A stretch of DNA of 64,000 bases from Euzebyella marina. GTDB taxonomy: Bacteria > Bacteroidota > Bacteroidia > Flavobacteriales > Flavobacteriaceae. Below, one piece after another: positions 9,364 to 16,401 of the stretch (position 1 is its first letter; each line of letters starts with the position of its first letter). Below the pieces are notes generated by a model, which was not told the DNA's origin, ran no database searches, and saw only the letters and a list, made by a program, of their open reading frames with translations. Position numbers and translations under genes: made by a program. The stretch lies in the NCBI RefSeq assembly GCF_014855515.1, contig NZ_JACYFK010000001.1, positions 248,001 through 312,000 of the forward strand. The letters are read 5' to 3'.

Positions 9364-9591
9364 TTAACTTACAGGGCTCGATTTCATCTTTTTATAAACG
9401 AAATAGAAGAGCACTGCTACCAATACATAAGGTATGGCCATTAGATACACAATACCGTTGTTGACCCCTTCTGCCACATCGGTATTTCCATTACTTTCCA
9501 AAACTGCACGGCACATGGCACATTGAGCTTCCATTTGAGAAGGAAGACAGAGAGCTAGAGCAATAAAAATGATGGCAGCTTTAAACTTCAT
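9364..9591 (-). CDS. small secreted or membrane protein with a Cys-x2-Cys motif, oxidase-linked
   Basis: A 75-residue protein with a signal peptide-like N-terminus (about 1-22, ending Glu-Ala-Gln), then 'CAMCRAVLES' near the new N-terminus, a short polar stretch and one transmembrane helix (about 47-66) followed by a Lys-rich cytoplasmic tail. I do not recognise a named family. It lies 18 bases downstream of the DUF420 gene and ends the SCO1-DUF420 gene string, so a role in assembly of cytochrome oxidase, such as copper or thiol handling on the periplasmic face, is a reasonable guess but only from context and the Cys pair. Confidence 0.75.
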   Translation of the reverse strand: MKFKAAIIFIALALCLPSQMEAQCAMCRAVLESNGNTDVAEGVNNGIVYLMAIPYVLVAVLFYFVYKKMKSSPVS

Positions 9592-9609
9592 ATCAGATTA
9601 ATTGAATAA

Positions 9610-10143
9610 TTAAATGGGGTAATATGGTGATATCATCAAATACACAATAACCCCTGTGACCGCAACATATAGCCAAAGTGGAAATGTAAAAGAAGCCCAT
9701 TTTCTATGTTTATCAAACTTATTGAGATAAGCAAAAGAATAGGTTTTAAGAACGAGGGGGATTATAGCAATGGATAATATAATATGCGATATCAAGATAA
9801 AATAGTAAACGTACCTCATAACTCCTTTGCCTCCGTAAGTCGTAGAATCAGAAGTCATATGGTACCCGATATACATGACTAAAAATAGAAGGGACAGCGC
9901 AATACAAATATTGATCAGCGTTTGGTGAATTCTTCTATTACCCCTCATAATAGCCATCACTGCTGCACATAGCAATAAGGCCGTAACCCCGTTAATAGTC
10001 GCATAAATAGGAGGCAAAAAGCCTAGACGTTCTACATTGGGCAGTTTCACACCAAAAAGCAATGCCACAACAACGGGTACTACAATTGAAACTATGGTTA
10101 TCAATTTATTGAAACGCTTTTCCCTAACAACTACGTCGCTCAT
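9610..10143 (-). CDS. DUF420 family membrane protein
   Basis: A 177-residue integral membrane protein with about five predicted helices and conserved His residues (for example in 'GYHMTSDS' and 'HIILSIAIIPL'), recognised as the DUF420 family, which is related to the CtaM/CtaG-like oxidase accessory proteins and usually sits beside SCO or cytochrome oxidase genes. Its ATG overlaps the stop of the SCO gene by four bases, so the two are translationally coupled. Expected role: assembly or stability of the aa3 oxidase; the exact reaction is unknown. Confidence 0.85.
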   Translation of the reverse strand: MSDVVVREKRFNKLITIVSIVVPVVVALLFGVKLPNVERLGFLPPIYATINGVTALLLCAAVMAIMRGNRRIHQTLINICIALSLLFLVMYIGYHMTSDSTTYGGKGVMRYVYYFILISHIILSIAIIPLVLKTYSFAYLNKFDKHRKWASFTFPLWLYVAVTGVIVYLMISPYYPI

Positions 10144-10874
10144 TCTTCCAGTAATTTTTTTATATCCTCTCTAAGAATAGAGATTTGCTCTTGCTCGCCA
10201 TGATCGTTCGCGCCTTGCCCTTCGGTGATAGTACCACGATAGTAGACTATGGGGTTACCAAACTCATCTACCCTAGAACGTAAAAACCCGTTTTTATCGA
10301 CCAATGCAAACAACCCTGAATGCTCAAAACCTCCTGGTGCATCTGGCATTTCTGCCGCAAATATGTTAAAACCCTCGTTGGCCAACTTATAAATTTTCTT
10401 TTGATCGCCTGTCATAAGGTGCCAGTCTAAATCGGTAATACCGTATTTCTCGGCATACGTTTTTAATACAGTTGGGGTGTCATGTTCAGGCGTTATTGAA
10501 AATGAAGCTATACCAAAATCTGCCCGGCCCTCGTATTCATTTTGTAAGCTTACCAAATTCTTGGTCATAATCGGGCAAATCGATGGGCAACTCGTGAAGA
10601 AAAAATCAACAACGAATACTTTGCCCCTATAGTCATTATCACTGACAACCAAACTATCTTGATTGATAAACTCAAAAGAAGGCACCCTTCTCTTTTTACC
10701 ATTCGCCAATACATACGCCAACTCTCCAGAATTATCTTTCACATTCATTCGGTCGGCCTCTACGACTGTTCCAGATTTGAGGCGGTTGACGATTTTTGGA
10801 ATAAAGATGATACCAAAGACCAAAACAATCAATGAAACCCAAACGTATGTGTATTTATTCTTTTTAGCCGCCAT
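10140..10874 (-). CDS. SCO1/SenC-family copper chaperone for cytochrome oxidase
   Basis: A 244-residue membrane-anchored thioredoxin-fold protein: N-terminal helix (about 9-28), then the SCO1 domain with the copper ligands visible as Cys96 and Cys100 in 'SCPSICP' and His185 in 'FEHSGLFALVDKNG'. Family knowledge: SCO proteins deliver or reduce copper at the CuA site of oxidase subunit II, here encoded by the gene at 38521-39606. It follows a cysteine-free SCO-like gene by 8 bases and overlaps the DUF420 gene by 4 bases, forming a tight assembly operon. Confidence 0.93.
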   Translation of the reverse strand: MAAKKNKYTYVWVSLIVLVFGIIFIPKIVNRLKSGTVVEADRMNVKDNSGELAYVLANGKKRRVPSFEFINQDSLVVSDNDYRGKVFVVDFFFTSCPSICPIMTKNLVSLQNEYEGRADFGIASFSITPEHDTPTVLKTYAEKYGITDLDWHLMTGDQKKIYKLANEGFNIFAAEMPDAPGGFEHSGLFALVDKNGFLRSRVDEFGNPIVYYRGTITEGQGANDHGEQEQISILREDIKKLLEE

Positions 10875-10882
10875 AAAACATC

Positions 10883-11509
10883 CTATCTATCTGCATTGTT
10901 TTTCTTGAGCGCCAACCGATACTCTGCTAGAATAATCTTTACATCATCCACCATTTTATTGTTCAGCTCAGCTACAGAAGAAGTATCAAAACCGAAAACA
11001 ACACCATCCTCTTCGTCTTTATTTCTCCCTCTCAGTTTTGCTTCCTTATCAACAATAAAAACAAATGGGGTTGATTGGTTTTCGTTTAAAGTAATATCAG
11101 TTTTCAACGAATTGAACAATTCAGTTATCATATTCTCTGTCATGAAGGCGAAATTCCATTTCTCGGTACCACCTAAATGCCCAATCTCCTTCTTTAGGTC
11201 ATCTACTTGGTCTTGCAAGCCTTCAGAAACGACCATGACAAACTGAAAATCTTGAAACTCATGAAATCGCTTATAAATTTTTTGGTTTAAGTTGAACATA
11301 TTCCCCCTTCGTGAAGCGATATCGGAACCTAAAAACCCCAAAATGGTGATCTTGTTCTCTAAGGCGATATCATTTGCACTGAGCGACTTCACATCAATCG
11401 TATCGGTCAATACTGGTAATCTGCCGAAATTGTTTACCCCAGACGCAAAAAAAAGATACGCCACGATAGGCAGTATGAACAGAGTGATAAGAACGGCCGT
11501 TTTTTTCAT
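10883..11509 (-). CDS. thioredoxin-fold, SCO-like membrane protein without cysteines
   Basis: A 208-residue protein from the ATG at 11509; a longer frame to 11548 is possible but its extra 13 residues precede the natural signal anchor 'MKKTAVLITLFILPIVAYLF'. After the anchor comes a domain whose strand and helix pattern follows SCO/thioredoxin proteins ('ITILGFLGSD' where a redox motif would sit, and 'STPFVFIVDKEAKLRGR' as in the SCO 'FALVDKNG' region). There is no cysteine anywhere in the protein, so it cannot bind copper or exchange thiols as SCO1 does. It precedes the true SCO1 gene by 8 bases. A partner or regulator of SCO1 is inferred from position only. It is preceded by the subunit IV gene terminator, so it may start its own transcript. 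Confidence 0.75.
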   Translation of the reverse strand: MKKTAVLITLFILPIVAYLFFASGVNNFGRLPVLTDTIDVKSLSANDIALENKITILGFLGSDIASRRGNMFNLNQKIYKRFHEFQDFQFVMVVSEGLQDQVDDLKKEIGHLGGTEKWNFAFMTENMITELFNSLKTDITLNENQSTPFVFIVDKEAKLRGRNKDEEDGVVFGFDTSSVAELNNKMVDDVKIILAEYRLALKKNNADR

Positions 11510-11550
11510 GATTTTACGGGATGCACCGGTAATTACAAACGGATACAAAA

Positions 11551-11578
11551 TTAAAAAAGACGGTCGTTAAACCGTCTT
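11551..11578 (-). terminator. rho-independent terminator after oxidase subunit IV gene
   Basis: An 8-base-pair inverted repeat AAGACGGT/ACCGTCTT with a 6-base loop is followed, reading on the minus strand, by a run of six T. It lies 30 bases after the subunit IV stop and separates that operon from the SCO gene group. Confidence 0.85.
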
Positions 11579-11609
11579 AGTATGCTGTTAATTTATGATA
11601 ATATAAGGA

Positions 11610-11993
11610 TTAAAAGTTCCATTTAATGAAACCTTCCTTATAAACATTGTAAACATAATCTGCCTCGAACAACAAAATGAAAACCAAGTAAGACACAAGA
11701 AAAATCGGTGTCCAAACTATAGCCCTTCTCAAAGCCGTCTTTTCATCTCTTAAGTGCATAAAGTCCCAAGCAATGTAATAAGCCTTTACCAATGTTAGAA
11801 CTATGAAAATCCAGTTCAACAACTTCATACCCAGAAAATATGAATGGGTCAAAACACGTGGCTTGTAAATACCTAGCAAAACCTCAACGGCAGTTACTAT
11901 GGATAAGAAAATCAAAACTCCCCAAATTTTTTGGGTGTTGTTCTTAAATTTTAAAAGACCTCTAAAAATTTCAAGTTTGTGTGCGTGTGCCAT
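11610..11993 (-). CDS. cytochrome c oxidase subunit IV-like protein
   Basis: A 127-residue protein with three predicted transmembrane helices (about 23-42, 52-75, 92-112), recognised as the prokaryotic cytochrome c oxidase subunit IV family ('WDFMHLRDEK' in the second loop is characteristic). It is the last gene after two subunit III genes and is followed by a strong terminator. Expected role: accessory subunit that stabilises the heme-copper oxidase whose subunits I and II are encoded at 36632-39606. Confidence 0.88.
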   Translation of the reverse strand: MAHAHKLEIFRGLLKFKNNTQKIWGVLIFLSIVTAVEVLLGIYKPRVLTHSYFLGMKLLNWIFIVLTLVKAYYIAWDFMHLRDEKTALRRAIVWTPIFLVSYLVFILLFEADYVYNVYKEGFIKWNF

Positions 11994-12028
11994 TTTATTA
12001 TGCTATTTCTTATGACTAAAAGGCCAAA

Positions 12029-13018
12029 TTATACTAAGTAGAAGAATGTAAAGACGAATACCCATACCAAGTCAACAAAGTGCCAGTAAAGACCTACTTT
12101 CTCGACCATCTCATAATGTCCTCTTCTTTCGTAAGTACCTAAAATTACATTGAAGAATATGATGATATTGATTACAACACCGGAGAATACATGGAAACCG
12201 TGAAAACCGGTGATAAAGAAAAAGAAGTCAGCAAACAAACGGCTACCGTATTCATTGCGAACCAAGTTAGCTCCTTCAACCACTAATTTTCCGTCTTTAA
12301 TTTTCTCTAAAGACTCTTCTCTAGTAAGGAGTGTTTTCTCGCCTTCCTTCTCTCCTTCTTGATGAATGGCCTCGGTACGGATTAGAATATTTGGGTTGGC
12401 CAAAAAGCCTTCCGTTACCTCATTCATCGAAAAAGTCGGTCTGTAGCCTTCATCATAAAACCAAACACCATTCTTTCTCTCGTGATTTGCTCGCTCACTA
12501 GGAATAATCTTGGCAAAATCACTAAGAGCAGCACGCTCGCCGGTCTCAGCATCTATAAACTGTAGAATTCGCCCCCCTTTGGTTTCGACCGCGCCAAAAT
12601 CACCTTTGATAAAGGTTGCCCATTCCCAAGCTTGTGAACCAACGAAGATGGCACCCCCAATAATGGTCAAAAACATATACCAGATAACGGCATTCTGTTT
12701 CATTTTGTGCCCCGCATCTACTGCAAGCACCATGGTTACTGACGACATGATCAGAATAAAGGTCATGAACGCCACGTAAATCATAGGGTAATTACCATGA
12801 AAAAACGGTACGTGGGTAAATACCTCATCGGCTATCGGCCAAGTCTCAATAAATTTAAACCTAGAAAAGCCGTAAGCGGCCAAAAAACCAGAAAAGGTCA
12901 ATGCATCGGAAACGATGAAAAACCACATCATCATCTTGCCATAACTCGCACCAAGGGGCTTATTTCCGCCTCCCCAGACGTTTTCCGTAGCAGTACCAGT
13001 TGTTACCGTAGATTCCAT
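12029..13018 (-). CDS. cytochrome c oxidase subunit III with a large soluble insertion
   Basis: A 329-residue subunit III. Core helices are recognisable: the N-terminal part 'MMWFFIVSDALTFSGFLAAY', a middle pair (81-130) and the hallmark 'FITGFHGFHVFSGVV' (268-282) before two final helices with 'YWHFVDLVWVFVF'. Between 'WEWATFIKGD' (131-140) and 'GSRLFADFFF' (258-267) sits about 115 mostly polar residues that ordinary bacterial subunit III proteins lack. The family reaction is support of proton pumping and stability of the binuclear centre in subunit I. A consensus promoter lies just upstream, so it can be transcribed apart from the ctaB and smaller subunit III genes. Confidence 0.92.
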   Translation of the reverse strand: MESTVTTGTATENVWGGGNKPLGASYGKMMMWFFIVSDALTFSGFLAAYGFSRFKFIETWPIADEVFTHVPFFHGNYPMIYVAFMTFILIMSSVTMVLAVDAGHKMKQNAVIWYMFLTIIGGAIFVGSQAWEWATFIKGDFGAVETKGGRILQFIDAETGERAALSDFAKIIPSERANHERKNGVWFYDEGYRPTFSMNEVTEGFLANPNILIRTEAIHQEGEKEGEKTLLTREESLEKIKDGKLVVEGANLVRNEYGSRLFADFFFFITGFHGFHVFSGVVINIIIFFNVILGTYERRGHYEMVEKVGLYWHFVDLVWVFVFTFFYLV

Positions 13019-13046
13019 TTAATTCAAAGTATGGTTAAAATTTGCA

Positions 13047-13077
13047 CAAATTTATAGTTTTCTTACCTGAAACGAAA
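13047..13077 (-). promoter_or_regulatory. predicted Bacteroidota-type promoter for subunit III gene
   Basis: On the minus strand TAAATTTG at 13054-13047 fits the -7 consensus TAnnTTTG, with a TTTCG at a distance of 18 bases as a weaker -33 element. The predicted start of transcription is about 20-30 bases before the ATG at 13018. Confidence 0.5.
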
Positions 13078-13114
13078 GCCGAACGTTAAGGAAAACCAAC
13101 AATATTTTATTTTA

Positions 13115-13696
13115 TTATCCAACGAAATACATAAAGCCCATCAAATAAACCCATAAGAGGTCTAAAAAATGCCAAAAAGTGGCCCCAAGGGAAATACCTA
13201 AATACTCCGATGGAGAGTACTTACCCTTTGTTTGGTTAAACAAAACCACCAACAGAGATATGATACCCGCCACCACATGCGCAATATGAACCGCCGCAAT
13301 CAGAAAAATATAAGACATTTTTATATTACTGGTCGGCCCGGTAAAATAATAACCCTCGGCCACCATTTGCGAAAAGCCATTGAACTGCATTATGATAAAC
13401 ACAAAGCCCAAGCCCAAGGTGGCCCACAACCATTTTGTGGCCATTTTTCCATTACCTTCTTGAACCGATTTTTTTGCCAGAATATAGGTGAGGCTACTAA
13501 CTATAATTATGGCCGTACTGATGAAAAAAGAACTTGGAAGGTTCAGCTCGGTCACCCAGTCTTCCCTTGAGCTACTAACTATGTAAGCACTCGTCCATCC
13601 GGCAAAGCCCATAATCAGGCTTACGATACCGAACCAAAGCATCATTTTCTTGGCTCGGTCATTCTTTTCTTTACTTGTTCCTTGAGTTAAATCCAT
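13115..13696 (-). CDS. heme-copper oxidase subunit III (short form)
   Basis: The ATG at 13696 gives 193 residues; the preceding in-frame codon (13699) is TTG and probably not the start. Five transmembrane helices are predicted with the subunit III landmarks 'MMLWFGIVSLIMGFAGWTSA' and 'AAVHIAHVVAGIISLLVVL' and a C-terminal 'ATFWHFLDLLWVYLMGFMYF'. It sits directly between ctaB (4 bases) and the long subunit III gene, so this genome segment encodes two subunit III-type proteins that probably belong to the same aa3 oxidase. Established role: structural subunit around the oxygen and proton path of subunit I. Confidence 0.9.
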   Translation of the reverse strand: MDLTQGTSKEKNDRAKKMMLWFGIVSLIMGFAGWTSAYIVSSSREDWVTELNLPSSFFISTAIIIVSSLTYILAKKSVQEGNGKMATKWLWATLGLGFVFIIMQFNGFSQMVAEGYYFTGPTSNIKMSYIFLIAAVHIAHVVAGIISLLVVLFNQTKGKYSPSEYLGISLGATFWHFLDLLWVYLMGFMYFVG

Positions 13697-13700
13697 CAAC

Positions 13701-14600
13701 TTAAATAAACTTATCTACTACGTAAACGATTTGCATTAGTGTAATGTAACTGACACTTGCAAGCATTAGTTTACGTGCCGTTACATTATCGCGTTTTTCA
13801 TATAATTTGAAAGCAAAGACCAACATGACCATTCCCATCATAAAAATTACAATGGCCGCGGGTATCGATAATATCAACCTACCCGTAATACCAAAAACAG
13901 GCACTATCGAAATAACCAACATCCAAATCGTATACATGATGATCTGAAGGGCCGTGCCCTTATCTTTTTTTCCAGTAGGCAACATTTTAAAACCACCTTG
14001 TTTGTAGTCATCATCCAACATCCACCCTAATGCCCAAAAATGAGGAAATTGCCAAAAAAACTGAATCATAAACAACGTACCCGGCTCTATGCCGAATTCG
14101 TTGGTAGCGGCAACCCAACCTAGCATAAAGGGAATAGCACCAGGAAAAGCACCTACAAAAACTGCCAAAGGTGTTATCGTCTTTAGCGGCGTATAAACAC
14201 TGGTATAAAGAAAAATGGAAATTGCGCCGAACATGGCCGTCTTAGGATTCAACACATACAATGAAGCAACACCTAGAACCGTCAATATAACAGCAATAAT
14301 CAAAGCGTGGCGTACCGTCATTCGACCTGAAGGAATCGGTCTATTTTTAGTACGCTTCATTAAAGCATCCAAGTCTTTCTCGATGATCTGATTATATGCA
14401 TTTGAAGCTCCGACCATGCAATACCCGCCAAAGGCAAGGAGCAAAAGAGAAATAACATTTATTTGGTGCGCACCAAGAAGGTAACCCGCCAATGATGAAA
14501 ATACCACACTTATTGCCAGCCTAGCCTTGGTAATCTCCTTAAAATCGGCAACAGACAATGTCATTGAGCGGTTAATGGCCGTATTTACAGCAGTTTTCAT
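13701..14600 (-). CDS. ctaB: protoheme IX farnesyltransferase (heme O synthase)
   Basis: A 299-residue UbiA-superfamily membrane prenyltransferase that makes heme O from heme B, the first step to heme A for the aa3 oxidase. The polyprenyl-diphosphate binding motif is clear: Asn70, Asp76 and Asp78 in 'NAYNQIIEKDLDALMKRTKN', and a second acidic motif near 'GWMLDDDYKQGG'. About eight or nine transmembrane helices. I start at the ATG at 14600; an upstream TTG at 14621 falls inside a predicted promoter -7 box and is unlikely to be coding. It heads the oxidase accessory operon and is followed by the short subunit III gene. Confidence 0.95.
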   Translation of the reverse strand: MKTAVNTAINRSMTLSVADFKEITKARLAISVVFSSLAGYLLGAHQINVISLLLLAFGGYCMVGASNAYNQIIEKDLDALMKRTKNRPIPSGRMTVRHALIIAVILTVLGVASLYVLNPKTAMFGAISIFLYTSVYTPLKTITPLAVFVGAFPGAIPFMLGWVAATNEFGIEPGTLFMIQFFWQFPHFWALGWMLDDDYKQGGFKMLPTGKKDKGTALQIIMYTIWMLVISIVPVFGITGRLILSIPAAIVIFMMGMVMLVFAFKLYEKRDNVTARKLMLASVSYITLMQIVYVVDKFI

Positions 14601-14618
14601 TCCTCTTTTTTCGAACTG

Positions 14619-14649
14619 CAAAGATAATTCGATAGTCCGTTTCTTGCAA
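14619..14649 (-). promoter_or_regulatory. predicted promoter for ctaB
   Basis: On the minus strand TTG (14649-14647), a 20-base spacer and TATCTTTG (14626-14619) match the Bacteroidota consensus exactly. Transcription would start roughly 10-15 bases before the ctaB ATG. Confidence 0.6.
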
Positions 14650-14697
14650 CGAATTGAAGATCTTTAATATTTCATGCAAATACCTGGACTACCGAAC

Positions 14698-14729
14698 AAA
14701 AAAATCCCATTCCAATTAGGAATGGGATT
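14698..14729 (-). terminator. rho-independent terminator after tonB
   Basis: An 11-base-pair perfect stem, AATCCCATTCC/GGAATGGGATT, with a 5-base loop is followed on the minus strand by a T run. It lies about 40 bases past the tonB stop and insulates tonB from ctaB. Confidence 0.88.
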
Positions 14730-14770
14730 GTATCTTGAAACCAATCACAGAATAGCGATATGGTTGCTAA

Positions 14771-15475
14771 TTACTGTAACTTAAAGGTAATTGGAATACT
14801 AAATGGAACCCTTACCGGTCTACCCCTTTGCTTACCTGGTGTCATTTTAGGAAGCTTACCGATAATACGAGCAGCTTCTTTTTCTAAGTTTTTGTCTGGA
14901 CCACGCATTCTAACATTACCAATGGAACCATCTTTTTGAATGGTGAACATTACACTTACCCTACCTTGAATACCCATTTCTTGGGCAATTTCTGGGTAAC
15001 GGAAGTTTTTGCTAATATGCTTCTGCATCATTTGCTGAAAACAAGCCCTTTTGTTCGATTCGTTCTCACAACCTGGGAATACAGGTACATCTTCAATAAC
15101 CGCGAAAGGAACGTCAACATCTTCTACCTCTTCTTCAACCTCAACATCTTCTACCTCGATAATTTCTTCTTCTTGGCTGGTTTCGGTAGACTCGATTACG
15201 GTTTCTTCAACTTCCTCTTCATCTTCAACAACTTCGATGATTTCAGGAGCAGCTGGAGGCGGTGGAGGCGGTGGAGTCTTTATTTGCTCAGTCATCGGAA
15301 CTTCCTCGTCCAAGTCGTCATCAACATTCATGGAAATATCGTAATCATTTACCTCATCATACGTTTTCCATTCTAATGCACCATATACCAATGCCATGGT
15401 AAGGGCCAGTCCTATAACAAAATACAAGCCGATGTTACGACCAATATCTGCTTTCGGATTCTTTTTCGGTTCCAT
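14771..15475 (-). CDS. energy transducer TonB-family protein
   Basis: A 234-residue TonB-like protein: cytoplasmic N-terminus, one transmembrane helix (about 14-35), an acidic linker with a short proline run (eight Pro/Ala near 68-76) and a very Glu/Val-rich stretch (about 80-125), then the C-terminal TonB domain ('YPEIAQEMGIQGRVSVMFTI' through the end). Family role: transmits the proton gradient via ExbB/ExbD to outer membrane TonB-dependent receptors. No exbB or exbD is present in the window. It precedes the tail-to-head vanZ/gcvH pair only by strand order; it is closed by its own terminator. Confidence 0.9.
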   Translation of the reverse strand: MEPKKNPKADIGRNIGLYFVIGLALTMALVYGALEWKTYDEVNDYDISMNVDDDLDEEVPMTEQIKTPPPPPPPAAPEIIEVVEDEEEVEETVIESTETSQEEEIIEVEDVEVEEEVEDVDVPFAVIEDVPVFPGCENESNKRACFQQMMQKHISKNFRYPEIAQEMGIQGRVSVMFTIQKDGSIGNVRMRGPDKNLEKEAARIIGKLPKMTPGKQRGRPVRVPFSIPITFKLQ

Positions 15476-15528
15476 AATTCTCGATTTTAATGTTCGCTAA
15501 TTTAATTAAATATTCTGTTAAATAGCAA

Positions 15529-15933
15529 CTAAATTTCCCATTTTAACCGTGTTCGGCCTGAAAACAGGAGTTTAATCGCAAACGCTCCGAGCAAGGCCCC
15601 AATCGTATTGGCCATTGCATCTAACACATCACCTTGTCTATCAACTGTTAAGGTATATTGTAATACCTCAATAATTATACCAAACCCAACCGCAAACACT
15701 ACTGAAAAAAGCAGCGCCTTTCTCAACCCAACTTTGCCTAAAGTTCGCTCTCTAAGTAAAAAAGCAGCCAAAAACGCAGCTACAAAGTAAAATGTAAAAT
15801 GAACGGCCTTATCTAAATGGGGCAAGTTAAAAGTGGGCGCATTATCTTGATCAAAAGAAGATAAGCTAGCATAAGTAACAAATGTCATCCAAGCAAGGAA
15901 GACCAAAGTGTACCTATAATTCTTAAGCACCAA
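15529..15933 (-). CDS. VanZ-like family membrane protein
   Basis: A protein of about 134 residues with four predicted transmembrane helices. It has the VanZ-family features '[20 protein letters not shown]' (Asp-Lys-x2-His) and '[15 protein letters not shown]' (Asp-x6-Asn-x2-Gly). The function of this family in non-vancomycin contexts is not settled. No ATG fits the start: the frame opens with TTG at 15933 or GTG at 15930, both overlapping the end of gcvH by several bases, which suggests coupled translation. The first in-frame ATG (15888) would remove half of the first helix. Confidence 0.78.
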   Translation of the reverse strand: MVLKNYRYTLVFLAWMTFVTYASLSSFDQDNAPTFNLPHLDKAVHFTFYFVAAFLAAFLLRERTLGKVGLRKALLFSVVFAVGFGIIIEVLQYTLTVDRQGDVLDAMANTIGALLGAFAIKLLFSGRTRLKWEI

Positions 15934-16303
15934 TAAGCGCTTTATAATCTTCAGCAGACATCAAGCCGTTTACCTCAGAGGCATCGCTCATTTTTATTTT
16001 AATCATCCAACCTTCGCCATAAGGATCTGAGTTTACGCTTTCAGGAGCGTCTTCCAAGGCTTCATTAAATTCAATTATTTCACCACTCAACGGTAGGAAT
16101 AAATCAGAGACGGTCTTGACCGCTTCAACAGTTCCGAAAACCTCTTCTTTATCCAATGTCTCATCTAAAGTCTCAACTTCAACGTAAACGATGTCACCTA
16201 ATTCGCCCTGAGCGAAATCGGTTATACCTACCGTAGCTGTATCGCCTTCGATCTTTACCCACTCGTGGTCTTTGGTATATTTTAGTTCAGCTGGAATATT
16301 CAT
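15923..16303 (-). CDS. gcvH: glycine cleavage system H protein
   Basis: The 126-residue lipoyl carrier protein of the glycine cleavage system; it shuttles the methylamine intermediate between the P, T and L proteins. The lipoylated lysine is Lys63 in '[13 protein letters not shown]'. The start is set at the ATG at 16303 ('[15 protein letters not shown]', the usual family beginning). A consensus promoter lies 19 bases upstream. The other gcv genes are not in this window. The vanZ-like frame overlaps its 3' end. Adjacent sprA lies upstream on the same strand, separated by about 98 bases. Confidence 0.96.
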   Translation of the reverse strand: MNIPAELKYTKDHEWVKIEGDTATVGITDFAQGELGDIVYVEVETLDETLDKEEVFGTVEAVKTVSDLFLPLSGEIIEFNEALEDAPESVNSDPYGEGWMIKIKMSDASEVNGLMSAEDYKALIGA

Positions 16304-16321
16304 ATGCCTTTTTGTTTGTCG

Positions 16322-16352
16322 CAAATGTAAAATATTCCCTAAAGGTTTTCAA
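16322..16352 (-). promoter_or_regulatory. predicted promoter for gcvH
   Basis: On the minus strand TTG (16352-16350), a 20-base spacer and TACATTTG (16329-16322) match the Bacteroidota consensus. The leader would be only about 10-15 bases. Confidence 0.6.
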
Positions 16353-16401
16353 AAAAATAAGCCGAACACCCTATCAACCCATCAAATATTTAGTTAATCT
16401 T

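Noticed and set aside
14936-15376. A 146-residue open frame on the plus strand opposite tonB.
   Set aside because: It mirrors the Glu/Val-rich and proline-rich repeats of tonB and has low-complexity Phe/Leu/Asn content with no start context; an antisense shadow.
16304-16401. A possible glycine riboswitch before gcvH.
   Set aside because: The predicted promoter leaves a leader of only 10-15 bases, too short for a riboswitch, and no paired structure is seen.
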